From a bacterium (GTDB taxonomy: Bacteria; Bacillota; Clostridia; Lachnospirales; Lachnospiraceae), in contig SFRL01000014.1 in assembly GCA_004562765.1 (NCBI GenBank), positions 6,550 to 70,549 on the forward strand: a stretch of 64,000 nt of DNA, in the 5' to 3' direction. Of the stretch, positions 1 through 7,360 are shown piece by piece. Made by a program: the position numbers and the translations under genes. Positions within the stretch are counted from its first letter, which is position 1. The number at the start of each line of letters is the position of its first letter. The notes beneath the pieces are model-generated. The model ran no database searches, was not told where the DNA came from, and saw only the letters and a program-made list of their open reading frames with translations.

Positions 1-1467
1 AAATACCAGCTCCTCCGCCACACGTCCGCCGAGATCCACAATGATCTCCTGAAGCATCTTCTTTTTGGAATTGAACATCTCATCCTTTTCCGGCAACGGC
101 ATCGTATAACCCGCCGCTCCGCTTCCGGTCGGAATGATGGAAACGGTATAAACCGGACCGACATCAGGCAGGACATGGAACAGGATCGCATGTCCTGCCT
201 CATGGAATGCCGTGATGCGCTTCTCCTCGTCAGAGATGATCTTACTCTTCTTCTCCGCACCGATGCCAACCTTCACAAATGCCTGGCGGACATCCTCCTG
301 CACGAGGAACGAGCGGTTTTTCTTTGCCGCCAGGATCGCGGATTCGTTGAGCAGGTTTTCCAGATCCGCACCGGTAAAGCCGGCGGTCGTCTGTGCGATC
401 TGATCCAGGTCCACATCCTCTGCCAGCGGCTTGTTTTTGGCATGTACCTTTAAGATTTCCTTTCTGCCTGCCACATCCGGTCTGCCCACCGTTACCTTTC
501 GGTCAAAACGTCCCGGACGCATGATCGCAGGATCCAGAATATCCACCCGGTTTGTCGCCGCCATCACGATAATGCCCTCGTTGACGCCAAAACCGTCCAT
601 CTCCACAAGCAGCTGGTTCAACGTCTGCTCGCGCTCATCATGTCCGCCGCCCATACCGGTTCCGCGGCATCTTGCCACCGCGTCGATCTCGTCGATAAAC
701 ACGATACAGGGTGCGTTTTTCTTGGCATCCTCAAACAGATCGCGCACGCGGGAGGCACCCACGCCCACGAACATTTCCACGAAATCAGAACCGGAAATGC
801 TGAAGAACGGAACGCCCGCCTCTCCGGCCACCGCCTTCGCAAGCAGTGTCTTACCGGTTCCGGGAGGTCCCACGAGCAGTACGCCCTTCGGGATACGCGC
901 ACCGAGCTTGGTGTATTTCCCCGGCTCCCGCAGAAAATCGACGATCTCCTCCAGTTCCTCCTTCTCCTCTTTCAGTCCGGCAACATTCGCAAAACCGATC
1001 TTTTTGTCACCGTCCATAGACATCTTCGCACGGCTCTTGCCAAAGTTCATCATCTGCGCATTGCCGCCGCCCGCCTGGTTGTTCATGATCGTAAAGAGAA
1101 TGAACATCGCCGCAAACACAAGCAGCAGCGGGAGCAGGGATGTCAGCCAGCTCTCGGAGGGAACTTTGCGCATCACATAATTCGTAAAGTGATACTCCTC
1201 CATGAGGTCGATCACACTTTGCGTGTCAAACACATAAAAACTCTTCTGTGTGGAGTCGGACATGGTAGCTGTGACAGATCCGGTCGGAATGTCCCGGCTC
1301 GGTGCCACATCGACCGCTGCGATCTTTGATGCCGCCAGATCCTGTTCAAAAATTGATATATTATAGTCACTGGTGCTGCCGCTGTTTGATCCAAAGAAAA
1401 ACCATAAAAAGATCACTGCGAGGATCAACACAATATAGAGCACGGCTCCTCGATAATTTCGTTTCAA
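1..1467 (-). CDS. ftsH: ATP-dependent zinc metalloprotease FtsH (partial, C-terminus off the left edge)
   Basis: Membrane-anchored AAA+ protease that degrades misfolded membrane and regulatory proteins. The reading frame starts at a TTG (1465-1467) six bases after a GGAGG at 1474-1478 and runs off the window at codon 489. A membrane helix lies at about residues 8-26 and a second at about 107-126, with an extracytoplasmic segment between them. The Walker A motif GPPGTGKT is at 200-207, followed by the Walker B stretch IVFIDEIDA and the GHDEREQTLNQ/RPGRFDR second region of homology. The zinc-binding HEAGH motif is at 422-426. The gene follows hpt by 30 bases and ends the tilS-hpt-ftsH run, as in Bacillus. 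The TTG start is unusual but is supported by the ribosome site and by the position of the first membrane helix. Confidence 0.97.
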   Translation of the reverse strand, partial: MKRNYRGAVLYIVLILAVIFLWFFFGSNSGSTSDYNISIFEQDLAASKIAAVDVAPSRDIPTGSVTATMSDSTQKSFYVFDTQSVIDLMEEYHFTNYVMRKVPSESWLTSLLPLLLVFAAMFILFTIMNNQAGGGNAQMMNFGKSRAKMSMDGDKKIGFANVAGLKEEKEELEEIVDFLREPGKYTKLGARIPKGVLLVGPPGTGKTLLAKAVAGEAGVPFFSISGSDFVEMFVGVGASRVRDLFEDAKKNAPCIVFIDEIDAVARCRGTGMGGGHDEREQTLNQLLVEMDGFGVNEGIIVMAATNRVDILDPAIMRPGRFDRKVTVGRPDVAGRKEILKVHAKNKPLAEDVDLDQIAQTTAGFTGADLENLLNESAILAAKKNRSFLVQEDVRQAFVKVGIGAEKKSKIISDEEKRITAFHEAGHAILFHVLPDVGPVYTVSIIPTGSGAAGYTMPLPEKDEMFNSKKKMLQEIIVDLGGRVAEELVF

Positions 1468-1497
1468 AATAAACCTCCTTCGCTTCCCGCCGTATTC

Positions 1498-2022
1498 CTA
1501 GTCAAACTCAATGACTCCGACATAGGGAAGATTTCTGTATCTCTGATCATAATCAAGTCCGTAACCTACGACGAACTCATCCGGGATCTCAAATCCCGTA
1601 TAATCCACTTTCACGTCACTCACACGGCGATCAGGCTTGTCAAGCAGCGTACACAGCTTCAAAGACTTCGGCTTGCGCTGCTTCAAATGCTCCATCAGAT
1701 ACGCCAGCGTGCGTCCGGTATCAATAATATCCTCTGCGATCAGCACGTTCTTTCCCTCGATCGGGGTATCCAGATCCTTGACGATACGCACGATGCCCGA
1801 AGATGTTGTCTCTCCTCCATAGCTGGAAACAGACATAAAGTCAATGTTTACCGGAACCGTAATGTGCTTTGCCAGCTCTGTTGTGAAAAACACACCGCCT
1901 TTTAAAATGCACAGAAGGTAGACACTCTCTCCCTCATAATCCTTGCTGATCTGTGCACCCATCTCGGCAATCTTTGCCGCTACATCTTTCTCTGAGATCA
2001 ATTCACGAATCTTCTCACTCAT
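1498..2022 (-). CDS. hpt: Hypoxanthine phosphoribosyltransferase
   Basis: Purine salvage enzyme that joins hypoxanthine or guanine to PRPP to give IMP or GMP. The product is 174 residues, normal for the family. The PRPP-binding loop reads LIAEDIIDTGRTL at about residues 95-107, and the segment YGGETTSSG resembles the flexible catalytic loop. The ATG at 2022 is chosen over the in-frame ATG at 2040 because a GGAGG lies 8 bases before it. The start overlaps the end of tilS by 8 bases (ATGAGTGA), suggesting translational coupling. The tilS-hpt-ftsH order is conserved across Firmicutes. Confidence 0.95.
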   Translation of the reverse strand: MSEKIRELISEKDVAAKIAEMGAQISKDYEGESVYLLCILKGGVFFTTELAKHITVPVNIDFMSVSSYGGETTSSGIVRIVKDLDTPIEGKNVLIAEDIIDTGRTLAYLMEHLKQRKPKSLKLCTLLDKPDRRVSDVKVDYTGFEIPDEFVVGYGLDYDQRYRNLPYVGVIEFD

Positions 2023-3457
2023 CCTCATTTCCTCCGTCATACTGTACTTCTAACACCCGCTTTGTGTGTTCATTCACCTTGTAATAGTCACTCATCCGGT
2101 GACCGATGACCCACATGATATGTGATCCGTCCGCCAGAAGCCACAGCCCGTCGCGCTCCGCCTGCGGGATCTTTTCATTTACCAGATAGTTTTTCAGTTT
2201 CTGGCGATGCCCGGCGCTGTCAATGATCAGATAATCACCGCTTTGGCGTTTCCGAATCTGCACATTATATTCTATTTTATCATAATCAAACCATTTCGTA
2301 TACTTCTTTTTCGAAATTTCAGCGATCGGAACATGCTCCAGTATCTCCATCCGGATCTGCCCCGGTGCAGTTTCCCCCGCAAGCACTTCCGATCCGCTTT
2401 TTGCCAGAAGTTCCACGCCCTCATACGTGCGCCGTGCCCTGACCCGGTACGGAAGCATCAGCTCACGCCCGACCTGATGCGAAAACAGTTCCTGCAGCAA
2501 TACGATATGCCGCGCGCCCAGATCCTTTGCCTTTCCGCTGACTGTTTCCAGTGCCCGGTAGAGCACACGCCGCTGCATCAGGGGCTGTTCCTGCAGAAGC
2601 GCTACCTGCACCAGCAGCCCGCCCTGCAGGATCTTCTTTGTATGACACGCATACAACGCATCCGTCTGCGCCGCCAGATAGTCCTCTGCCTCCTGCAGTC
2701 GACCGGCACTCTCGCACAGGTGTCCGACCGCCTGCCCGTTCAATTGCGCCAGCACCGGAAGCACGTCCATGCGCAGCCGGTTTCTGGTATAGGAACGGTC
2801 ACCATTCGTCACATCCTCGCGCCAGCCGATCCCTTCCCCGCGCAGAAATACCTCGATCTGCGTGCGCTCCACGCTCAGCAGCGGACGGATGATCCTGCCC
2901 CGCTTCGGGCGCATGCCGCCCAACCCTTTGATATCGCTGCCGCGGATCATCTGCCATAATACCGTCTCAGCCTGATCCTCCATGTGGTGCGCCACCGCGA
3001 TACGCACACGCCTCATCCCGCCAGCCGGAGCTGTTCCTGCCGCGTCAGTTGCCCATGCATGTTCTGCCGCGTCAGCTGCCCATGCATGTTCTGCCGCCTG
3101 CGCCGCCGCTTCAAACGCCTCATAGCGCAAATCCCGCGCCGCCTCCTCAACAGAAATACCGTGCGCTCCGCTGTAAGCGCTTGCATCCACAGAGATCACT
3201 TCACAGGGAACGTTCTTTTCCTCACAAAACCGCCTCACATACGCCGCATCCGCAAGGCTTTCCTCCCCACGGATCCCGTGTTCCACATGGATCACCCGCA
3301 GCTGGAAGTCTACCTCTTTTTGATATGCCCGCAGTACTTCCAGCAGACACATGGAATCTGCTCCGCCCGAGACACCTGCGAAAACAAGATCTCCCGCCTT
3401 CACCAGTTCCTGTTCCTCCATATACGAAAATACCTTTTGTAAAAACTGCTCTCTCAT
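2015..3457 (-). CDS. tilS: tRNA(Ile)-lysidine synthase
   Basis: Attaches lysine to C34 of the CAU-anticodon isoleucine tRNA in the cytoplasm, changing both decoding and aminoacylation. The N-type ATP pyrophosphatase P-loop SGGADS is at about residues 30-35. AHHMEDQAETVLWQMIRGS (from about 156) and the RNRLR motif are typical of the family, and a C-terminal TilS substrate-binding domain follows. At 480 residues it is slightly long. The excess is an Ala-rich insertion at about residues 120-150 encoded by two 27-bp tandem repeats (about 3039-3095), placed just before the conserved RRVRIAVAHH strand. The gene follows spoIIE by 11 bases and overlaps hpt. Confidence 0.95.
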   Translation of the reverse strand: MREQFLQKVFSYMEEQELVKAGDLVFAGVSGGADSMCLLEVLRAYQKEVDFQLRVIHVEHGIRGEESLADAAYVRRFCEEKNVPCEVISVDASAYSGAHGISVEEAARDLRYEAFEAAAQAAEHAWAADAAEHAWATDAAGTAPAGGMRRVRIAVAHHMEDQAETVLWQMIRGSDIKGLGGMRPKRGRIIRPLLSVERTQIEVFLRGEGIGWREDVTNGDRSYTRNRLRMDVLPVLAQLNGQAVGHLCESAGRLQEAEDYLAAQTDALYACHTKKILQGGLLVQVALLQEQPLMQRRVLYRALETVSGKAKDLGARHIVLLQELFSHQVGRELMLPYRVRARRTYEGVELLAKSGSEVLAGETAPGQIRMEILEHVPIAEISKKKYTKWFDYDKIEYNVQIRKRQSGDYLIIDSAGHRQKLKNYLVNEKIPQAERDGLWLLADGSHIMWVIGHRMSDYYKVNEHTKRVLEVQYDGGNEDE

Positions 3458-3468
3458 TGTCTTTATCC

Positions 3469-5307
3469 TTATTTTTCCCAGATACCTGCCACCAGCACGG
3501 TCATGTCGTCTTTCACCTGTCCGCCGGTAAACAGTGTCACCCGCTCCAGTATTTTTTTTGCCATCTCATTCGGATTTGATACATGGATACTCTCCAGGAT
3601 CTCACACATAGTCTGCTCCGGCGACGGAACGTGCAGATGCTCCAGCGCGCCGTCCGTCATGAGCACCACATAATCCCCGCCGGAAACATGTGAGCTCTTC
3701 GTCACGATCTGCAGCTCCATGTCAGCGCCCACCGGAAGATTTGCGCAGGGGATGCACTCCGCCTCCTCGCCGCGCTTGATAAATGCCGCTGCCGCGCCGA
3801 TCTTATAAAACGTGACATCTCCCTGATACAGATCCACCTCGCAGATATCCATTGTGGAGTAGGAATCCTCCTGATCGTGCAGCACACACGCTGCATTAAG
3901 CATGCGCAGCGCCGTCTCCTCGGAAAATCCCGCCTCCAAAAACCTCTCCATTAACTCTAACACCATTTCGCTTTCCTTACAAGCGCTGCTTCCCGATCCC
4001 ATGCCGTCGGAGAGCATGAGCACCGCCTGTCCGTCATGATTTTCCACATAGGAAAAATTGTCACCGGACACTGCGGCCCCGTCCCGTATCAGTCTCGCCA
4101 CACCGTAGGTGCTGTGATAAAGCGTATCCTCTTCGTAGACGAAGGGTCCCGGAAGCTTGCCGATCAGGGATTTGGAATCCCGGTGCAGCACCATATCCAG
4201 ATCCAACGCCCGCTCTACCACCTTTGTCAGATCCCGGACAGAAATGCAGTTTCCCTGTTTCGAGCGCGCCTCCACAGACAGGGTGACACGCCCGTTCTTC
4301 TTCTCCAGCAGGCGGATGTTCTGCAGTAGGATCCCCTGTTCTTTTGCCAGATAGCGCAACGTGGAGAGTGCAGGCTTTTCCTTTTTTGTCAGATCGATGG
4401 CATCCTTCGTACAATCCTGCATGATATATGCCATCGCTTCCATCTGCTCCGCAATGACTGCGCGGTTTTCAAGGAGACGGTTATACCATGCCAGATTCAG
4501 CCTTGCGCGTTCAAACACACGAGTCGCTTCCATTGCCAGCGCCTCGCTGCGGATGCAGTTCTCTTCAAGCTGCTGTCTGGACTCCCGCGCCGCTTTTCCC
4601 ACCTGGTGCATCGAGGTAAGATATCCTGCCAGCGCCTGATACATCGGTGCATCCGGTTTGTCCCAGCACAGGGAGCACTGCGCACAGTCCGCACAGATGT
4701 GACCGGTGATCTCATTATGTATCTTTCCCATTTCCTCCGGTGTAAAATCCTTTTTCTGCGTATTCATGCCGGAAAAAAGCTGCGCCAGTTCACCAAAGGA
4801 ATCCGCATAACCCATCATCCGGTTTTCGTCCGTTCCCCTGTCTGCTTCCGGCTCTGGCAGGCGCTCCACCAGAAGCGGCAGCCAGTATAGGAGTCTGGAA
4901 AACACAAAGACACTTGCAAAGCAGATCACACCCTCCATCAGTTTGAGGGGCAGATCACCGCGCACCGCATTTGTCAGCAGATCACCACTGATGCTGAGGG
5001 AGACCGTGACAACCGCAGCCGAGATCGCAGCAGTGATGATCAGACATTTGTGGTCGATCCACTCACAGATCTTCACCACCAGCCAGATCACGACCATTCC
5101 TATGGTATAGCGCACCGTATCCGTAACCGGCAGTGTGAACACCATTCCGAGAAACATCACTCCGCCAAGCAGTGCACGGCCTTCCCCCCGCAGAAGCGCC
5201 GCCGCGTAATACGCCGGAAGAAAAGGATAGTAGCCACCGATGCCAAATCTGCACATCAGCGCCCCGATCAGAGCGATCAGTATTTGTCTGTAGCTTTCTT
5301 TTTTCAT
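3469..5307 (-). CDS. spoIIE: Stage II sporulation protein E, PP2C-type phosphatase
   Basis: Membrane serine phosphatase that dephosphorylates SpoIIAA and so activates sigma-F in the forespore, with a further role at the polar septum. An N-terminal hydrophobic region (about residues 8-150) holds roughly five helices. A Cys-rich stretch with ICADCAQCSLCW follows, then a central region and the PP2C domain: VLMLSDGMGSGSSA at about 430, YSTMDICEVDL, and DYVVLMTDGALE near 565 carrying metal-binding Asp residues. At 612 residues it is well short of the roughly 830 of Bacillus SpoIIE, mostly because the membrane part is about half size. The upstream region has a Spo0A-type promoter, listed separately. 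tilS follows 11 bases downstream. Confidence 0.94.
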   Translation of the reverse strand: MKKESYRQILIALIGALMCRFGIGGYYPFLPAYYAAALLRGEGRALLGGVMFLGMVFTLPVTDTVRYTIGMVVIWLVVKICEWIDHKCLIITAAISAAVVTVSLSISGDLLTNAVRGDLPLKLMEGVICFASVFVFSRLLYWLPLLVERLPEPEADRGTDENRMMGYADSFGELAQLFSGMNTQKKDFTPEEMGKIHNEITGHICADCAQCSLCWDKPDAPMYQALAGYLTSMHQVGKAARESRQQLEENCIRSEALAMEATRVFERARLNLAWYNRLLENRAVIAEQMEAMAYIMQDCTKDAIDLTKKEKPALSTLRYLAKEQGILLQNIRLLEKKNGRVTLSVEARSKQGNCISVRDLTKVVERALDLDMVLHRDSKSLIGKLPGPFVYEEDTLYHSTYGVARLIRDGAAVSGDNFSYVENHDGQAVLMLSDGMGSGSSACKESEMVLELMERFLEAGFSEETALRMLNAACVLHDQEDSYSTMDICEVDLYQGDVTFYKIGAAAAFIKRGEEAECIPCANLPVGADMELQIVTKSSHVSGGDYVVLMTDGALEHLHVPSPEQTMCEILESIHVSNPNEMAKKILERVTLFTGGQVKDDMTVLVAGIWEK

Positions 5308-5340
5308 AATTGCTTACCTCCGCTTTTTTCGTCGAAGGTC

Positions 5341-5407
5341 ATTATAGAAAAGAAAGCTTCCGTAATTTGTCAAAAAAAATATGGGATTTGAAAAATCGTT
5401 CGTCAAA
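5341..5407 (-). promoter_or_regulatory. Spo0A/sigma-A type promoter of spoIIE
   Basis: On the minus strand a perfect TTGACA (5368-5373) and TATAAT (5341-5346) are 21 bases apart, instead of the usual 17. This spacing is known for sigma-A promoters activated by Spo0A, including spoIIE of Bacillus. A perfect 0A box TTTGACGAA lies at 5399-5407 and a near match, TTTGACAAA, overlaps the -35 (5366-5374). The start codon is 33 bases after the -10. Activation by phosphorylated Spo0A is inferred. Confidence 0.75.
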
Positions 5408-5424
5408 ACGCTCCTTCAAATCCC
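5376..5424 (-). terminator. Probable terminator after divIC, overlapping the spoIIE promoter region
   Basis: A perfect 10-bp inverted repeat (GGGATTTGAA at 5383-5392 and TTCAAATCCC at 5415-5424) encloses 22 bases and is followed on the minus strand by a run of T. The distal Spo0A box lies within the loop, so the element could end the divIC message and sit inside the spoIIE control region. The loop is longer than usual for a terminator. Confidence 0.5.
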
Positions 5425-5490
5425 GATTTGAATCGATTATAGGTGCTTCATCCGTTTGAGGTGCTTCACCGTCTCACAGGTTCACGGTCA

Positions 5491-5778
5491 CTACTTTTCA
5501 CGATAGATGATCTCATCATCGTAGAACAATCCGTATCTGTGTGCTTCTTTTTCGATATACTCCTGAGACTGCATGCTCTTTTCCTGTTCTTCAAGTTCCT
5601 GCTGTCTGGCTTCCTCCTCACGCTTTTGTTCCTCGTAGGAAGCCTCCTTCGCTGCCAGCTCCTGGTTTTTATTGTAAAGCTTTACGATCTGGGTTGACAT
5701 TAAAGCGATCAGCAGGCATACCATACAGGTAATGCTGAACTTCGCCATCCTGTTTTGCTTTTTTCTGCCTCTGCTCAT
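5491..5778 (-). CDS. divIC: Septum formation initiator family protein (DivIC/FtsB type)
   Basis: Small bitopic division protein that joins FtsL and DivIB at the divisome. The 95 residues comprise a basic cytoplasmic start, one membrane helix at about 14-32, and a Glu/Gln-rich coiled coil (about 36-70) ending in YIEKEAHRYGLFYDDEIIYRE. That last segment resembles the conserved motif of the DivIC/FtsB family. The gene lies between yabQ and spoIIE as in Bacillus. A ribosome site (AGAGGATG) precedes the ATG. Confidence 0.9.
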   Translation of the reverse strand: MSRGRKKQNRMAKFSITCMVCLLIALMSTQIVKLYNKNQELAAKEASYEEQKREEEARQQELEEQEKSMQSQEYIEKEAHRYGLFYDDEIIYREK

Positions 5779-5798
5779 CTACTCACATCCTCTGTTCG

Positions 5799-6281
5799 TT
5801 ATAGTTTACATAAGCTCATTTTAACCATCTTCCAGAGCTTTTTCAACCGTTTTTTCTGACATGTCCATACTTTTCCACAAAAATCCTGCCCTTTTCTCCG
5901 TTTTTTGCGCAAAAAAGCCGTCACGCGGTGTACCGGTCCAAGCAGCACGCCAAGCACACGCTGCAGGAAACGGATGATAAAGGGCACACAGAATCTGCCA
6001 AAACTGCAGGCATAAAGTATCATGCCTGCCAGAAGACCACCGAACACATAACCTCTGAGACGCCCGTCATTCTTGTCATACAATTCAACAAAGACGACGA
6101 CTGCCACATAGATCCAGTAAACCAGGTCCTCCAGATTGATGAGAAACGTTCCGTGTGGAATAATGCCCCGCAGGATGCGCAGCACATCATAGCACGCTGC
6201 CAGAAACACGCCCACCAGAAAAAAACAGCACAAAAGTGCCAGTTCCTCATAAATGCCAGCACTGACCATTCGGATCTGCAT
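5799..6281 (-). CDS. yabQ: Spore cortex biosynthesis protein YabQ
   Basis: Sporulation membrane protein needed for spore cortex formation in Bacillus. The 160 residues begin with a hydrophobic helix at about 12-32 containing FFLVGVFLAACYDVLRILR, a typical YabQ stretch. Two or three more helices follow (about 48-65, 75-92 and 97-113), then a strongly basic, Lys-rich tail. The ATG shares one base with the yabP stop (TGATG), indicating coupled translation. Position between yabP and divIC supports the call. Its molecular function is not known in detail. Confidence 0.9.
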   Translation of the reverse strand: MQIRMVSAGIYEELALLCCFFLVGVFLAACYDVLRILRGIIPHGTFLINLEDLVYWIYVAVVVFVELYDKNDGRLRGYVFGGLLAGMILYACSFGRFCVPFIIRFLQRVLGVLLGPVHRVTAFLRKKRRKGQDFCGKVWTCQKKRLKKLWKMVKMSLCKL

Positions 6282-6562
6282 CAGCGGAAAATGCGGCTCA
6301 GCAGGGATTCACCCTTGTGAGCGTTCGATACATCAGAATAGGACAGCCCATCTATTTTTCCTGCGATATCCACCTCGCCTTTTTCCAGCGACAGACGGTT
6401 GACATGCAGATCCTTTCCCTTGATCAAAAGCATCCCCTGCTCTGTCTCAAGCAAAATCTCGCTCACGTCAAAGGAAAGCACATCTACGATTCCGCTAAAG
6501 CTGCCGTTCTGGCGGTTATTCATCAATACCCGATGGGTATGTGTTGCCATTTTTTCATCCAT
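6281..6562 (-). CDS. yabP: Sporulation protein YabP
   Basis: Small sporulation protein of the YabP/YqfC family, required for normal spore morphogenesis in Bacillus; its biochemical role is unclear. The 93-residue product has the family pattern: RVLMNNRQNGSFSGIVDVLSFDVSEILLETEQGMLLIKGKDLHVNRL-type beta strands, then a segment ending in GLSYSD. A GGAGG lies about 10 bases before the ATG. It begins the yabP-yabQ-divIC cluster. Confidence 0.92.
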   Translation of the reverse strand: MDEKMATHTHRVLMNNRQNGSFSGIVDVLSFDVSEILLETEQGMLLIKGKDLHVNRLSLEKGEVDIAGKIDGLSYSDVSNAHKGESLLSRIFR

Positions 6563-6613
6563 ATTTCCAAGCCCTCCATGTTAAAATCTATGCAGGACAT
6601 GGCTCAAATAGAC

Positions 6614-6853
6614 TTAAAGATACTCGAAAAGCTCGGCTGCCTCATCCTTTTTGGTGGTCTGGGCGATCGCCTTCACGCGCACCTTCACGGTCTTTGTCCC
6701 AAACTGGATCTCTATGATATCTCCCTCCTTGACATTCAGGGATGCCTTTGCGACCTTTCCGTTTACAAGCACACGGCCGGCATCACATGCCTCGTTTGCC
6801 ACGGTGCGGCGCTTGATCAGGCGGGAAACCTTTAGAAATTTATCAAGTCTCAT
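6614..6853 (-). CDS. rqcP: S4 domain RNA-binding protein RqcP (YabO)
   Basis: Small S4-fold protein which, by family, helps RqcH add alanine tails on stalled 50S subunits in ribosome quality control. The 79 residues start MRLDKFLKVSRLIKRRTVAN, then GRVLVNGKVAKAS, the canonical S4 RNA-binding surface. Length and position directly before yabP match Bacillus yabO. It is separated from HU upstream by a terminator, so it may rely on read-through or its own promoter. Confidence 0.92.
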   Translation of the reverse strand: MRLDKFLKVSRLIKRRTVANEACDAGRVLVNGKVAKASLNVKEGDIIEIQFGTKTVKVRVKAIAQTTKKDEAAELFEYL

Positions 6854-6874
6854 CTTATTTTCCTTTCTTGTGCA

Positions 6875-6912
6875 ATAAAAATGAGCGAGCTTCTTTCTAC
6901 AGAAGCCCGCCC
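6875..6912 (-). terminator. Rho-independent terminator of the HU gene
   Basis: A stem (6885-6894 with 6901-6910, one G-T pair, six-base loop) is followed on the minus strand by TCATTTTTATT. It lies 22 bases after the HU stop codon and before rqcP. Confidence 0.75.
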
Positions 6913-6933
6913 GTAAAATTCTTTTTCTGCGAA

Positions 6934-7209
6934 TTAAGCGTTTACGCTATCCTTTAAAGCCTTACCAGCTTTGAACTTGGGAGCCTTAGATGCAGGGATG
7001 GTCATCTCCTTGCCGGTCTGAGGATTTCTTCCGGTTCTTGCTGCACGCTCAGATACCTCAAATGTACCGAAGCCTACTAACTGAATCTTCTCGCCCTTCT
7101 TTAACTCCTCAGCTACTACATCAGTAAAAGCCTTTAAAGCAGCCTCTGCGTCCTTCTTTGATAATCCTGTCTTATCAGCCATTGCTGATACTAATTCCAT
7201 CTTATTCAT
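6934..7209 (-). CDS. hup: DNA-binding protein HU
   Basis: Abundant nucleoid-compacting dimer that bends DNA without strict sequence preference. The 91 residues are typical: MNKMELVSAMADKTGLSKKDAEAALKAF helices, the signature GFGTFEVSERAARTGRNPQTG at about 47-66, and a C-terminal helix. AGGAGG precedes the ATG. A strong promoter lies just upstream and a terminator just downstream, so it looks monocistronic. Its codon choice suggests high expression. HU beside rqcP is a common arrangement in Clostridia. Confidence 0.97.
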   Translation of the reverse strand: MNKMELVSAMADKTGLSKKDAEAALKAFTDVVAEELKKGEKIQLVGFGTFEVSERAARTGRNPQTGKEMTIPASKAPKFKAGKALKDSVNA

Positions 7210-7295
7210 GGTTTTTTGTCCTCCTATTGGATTTCTATTCTTTCTTGTCTATAATTCGCCGATATTCCGCTCAATCCGAATTACCTACGCATATA

Positions 7296-7324
7296 TTTAT
7301 ACTTGGTTTTTTTTGGATTGTCAA
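7296..7324 (-). promoter_or_regulatory. Promoter of the HU gene
   Basis: Minus-strand TTGACA (7319-7324), 17-base spacer, TATAAA (7296-7301): a near-consensus sigma-A promoter about 85 bases before the HU ATG, consistent with high expression. Confidence 0.75.
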
Positions 7325-7360
7325 GATGATTTGCCTATTTTCCCAAGAAAATAGCATATT

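Noticed and set aside
431..1329. Long open frames on the plus strand (249 and 229 codons)
   Set aside because: They lie antisense to ftsH, whose motifs are complete on the minus strand, and have no ribosome sites or family features.
7330..7352. Terminator for phosphoglucomutase
   Set aside because: A small CTATTTTC/GAAAATAG hairpin is present but it has no T run in the right place.
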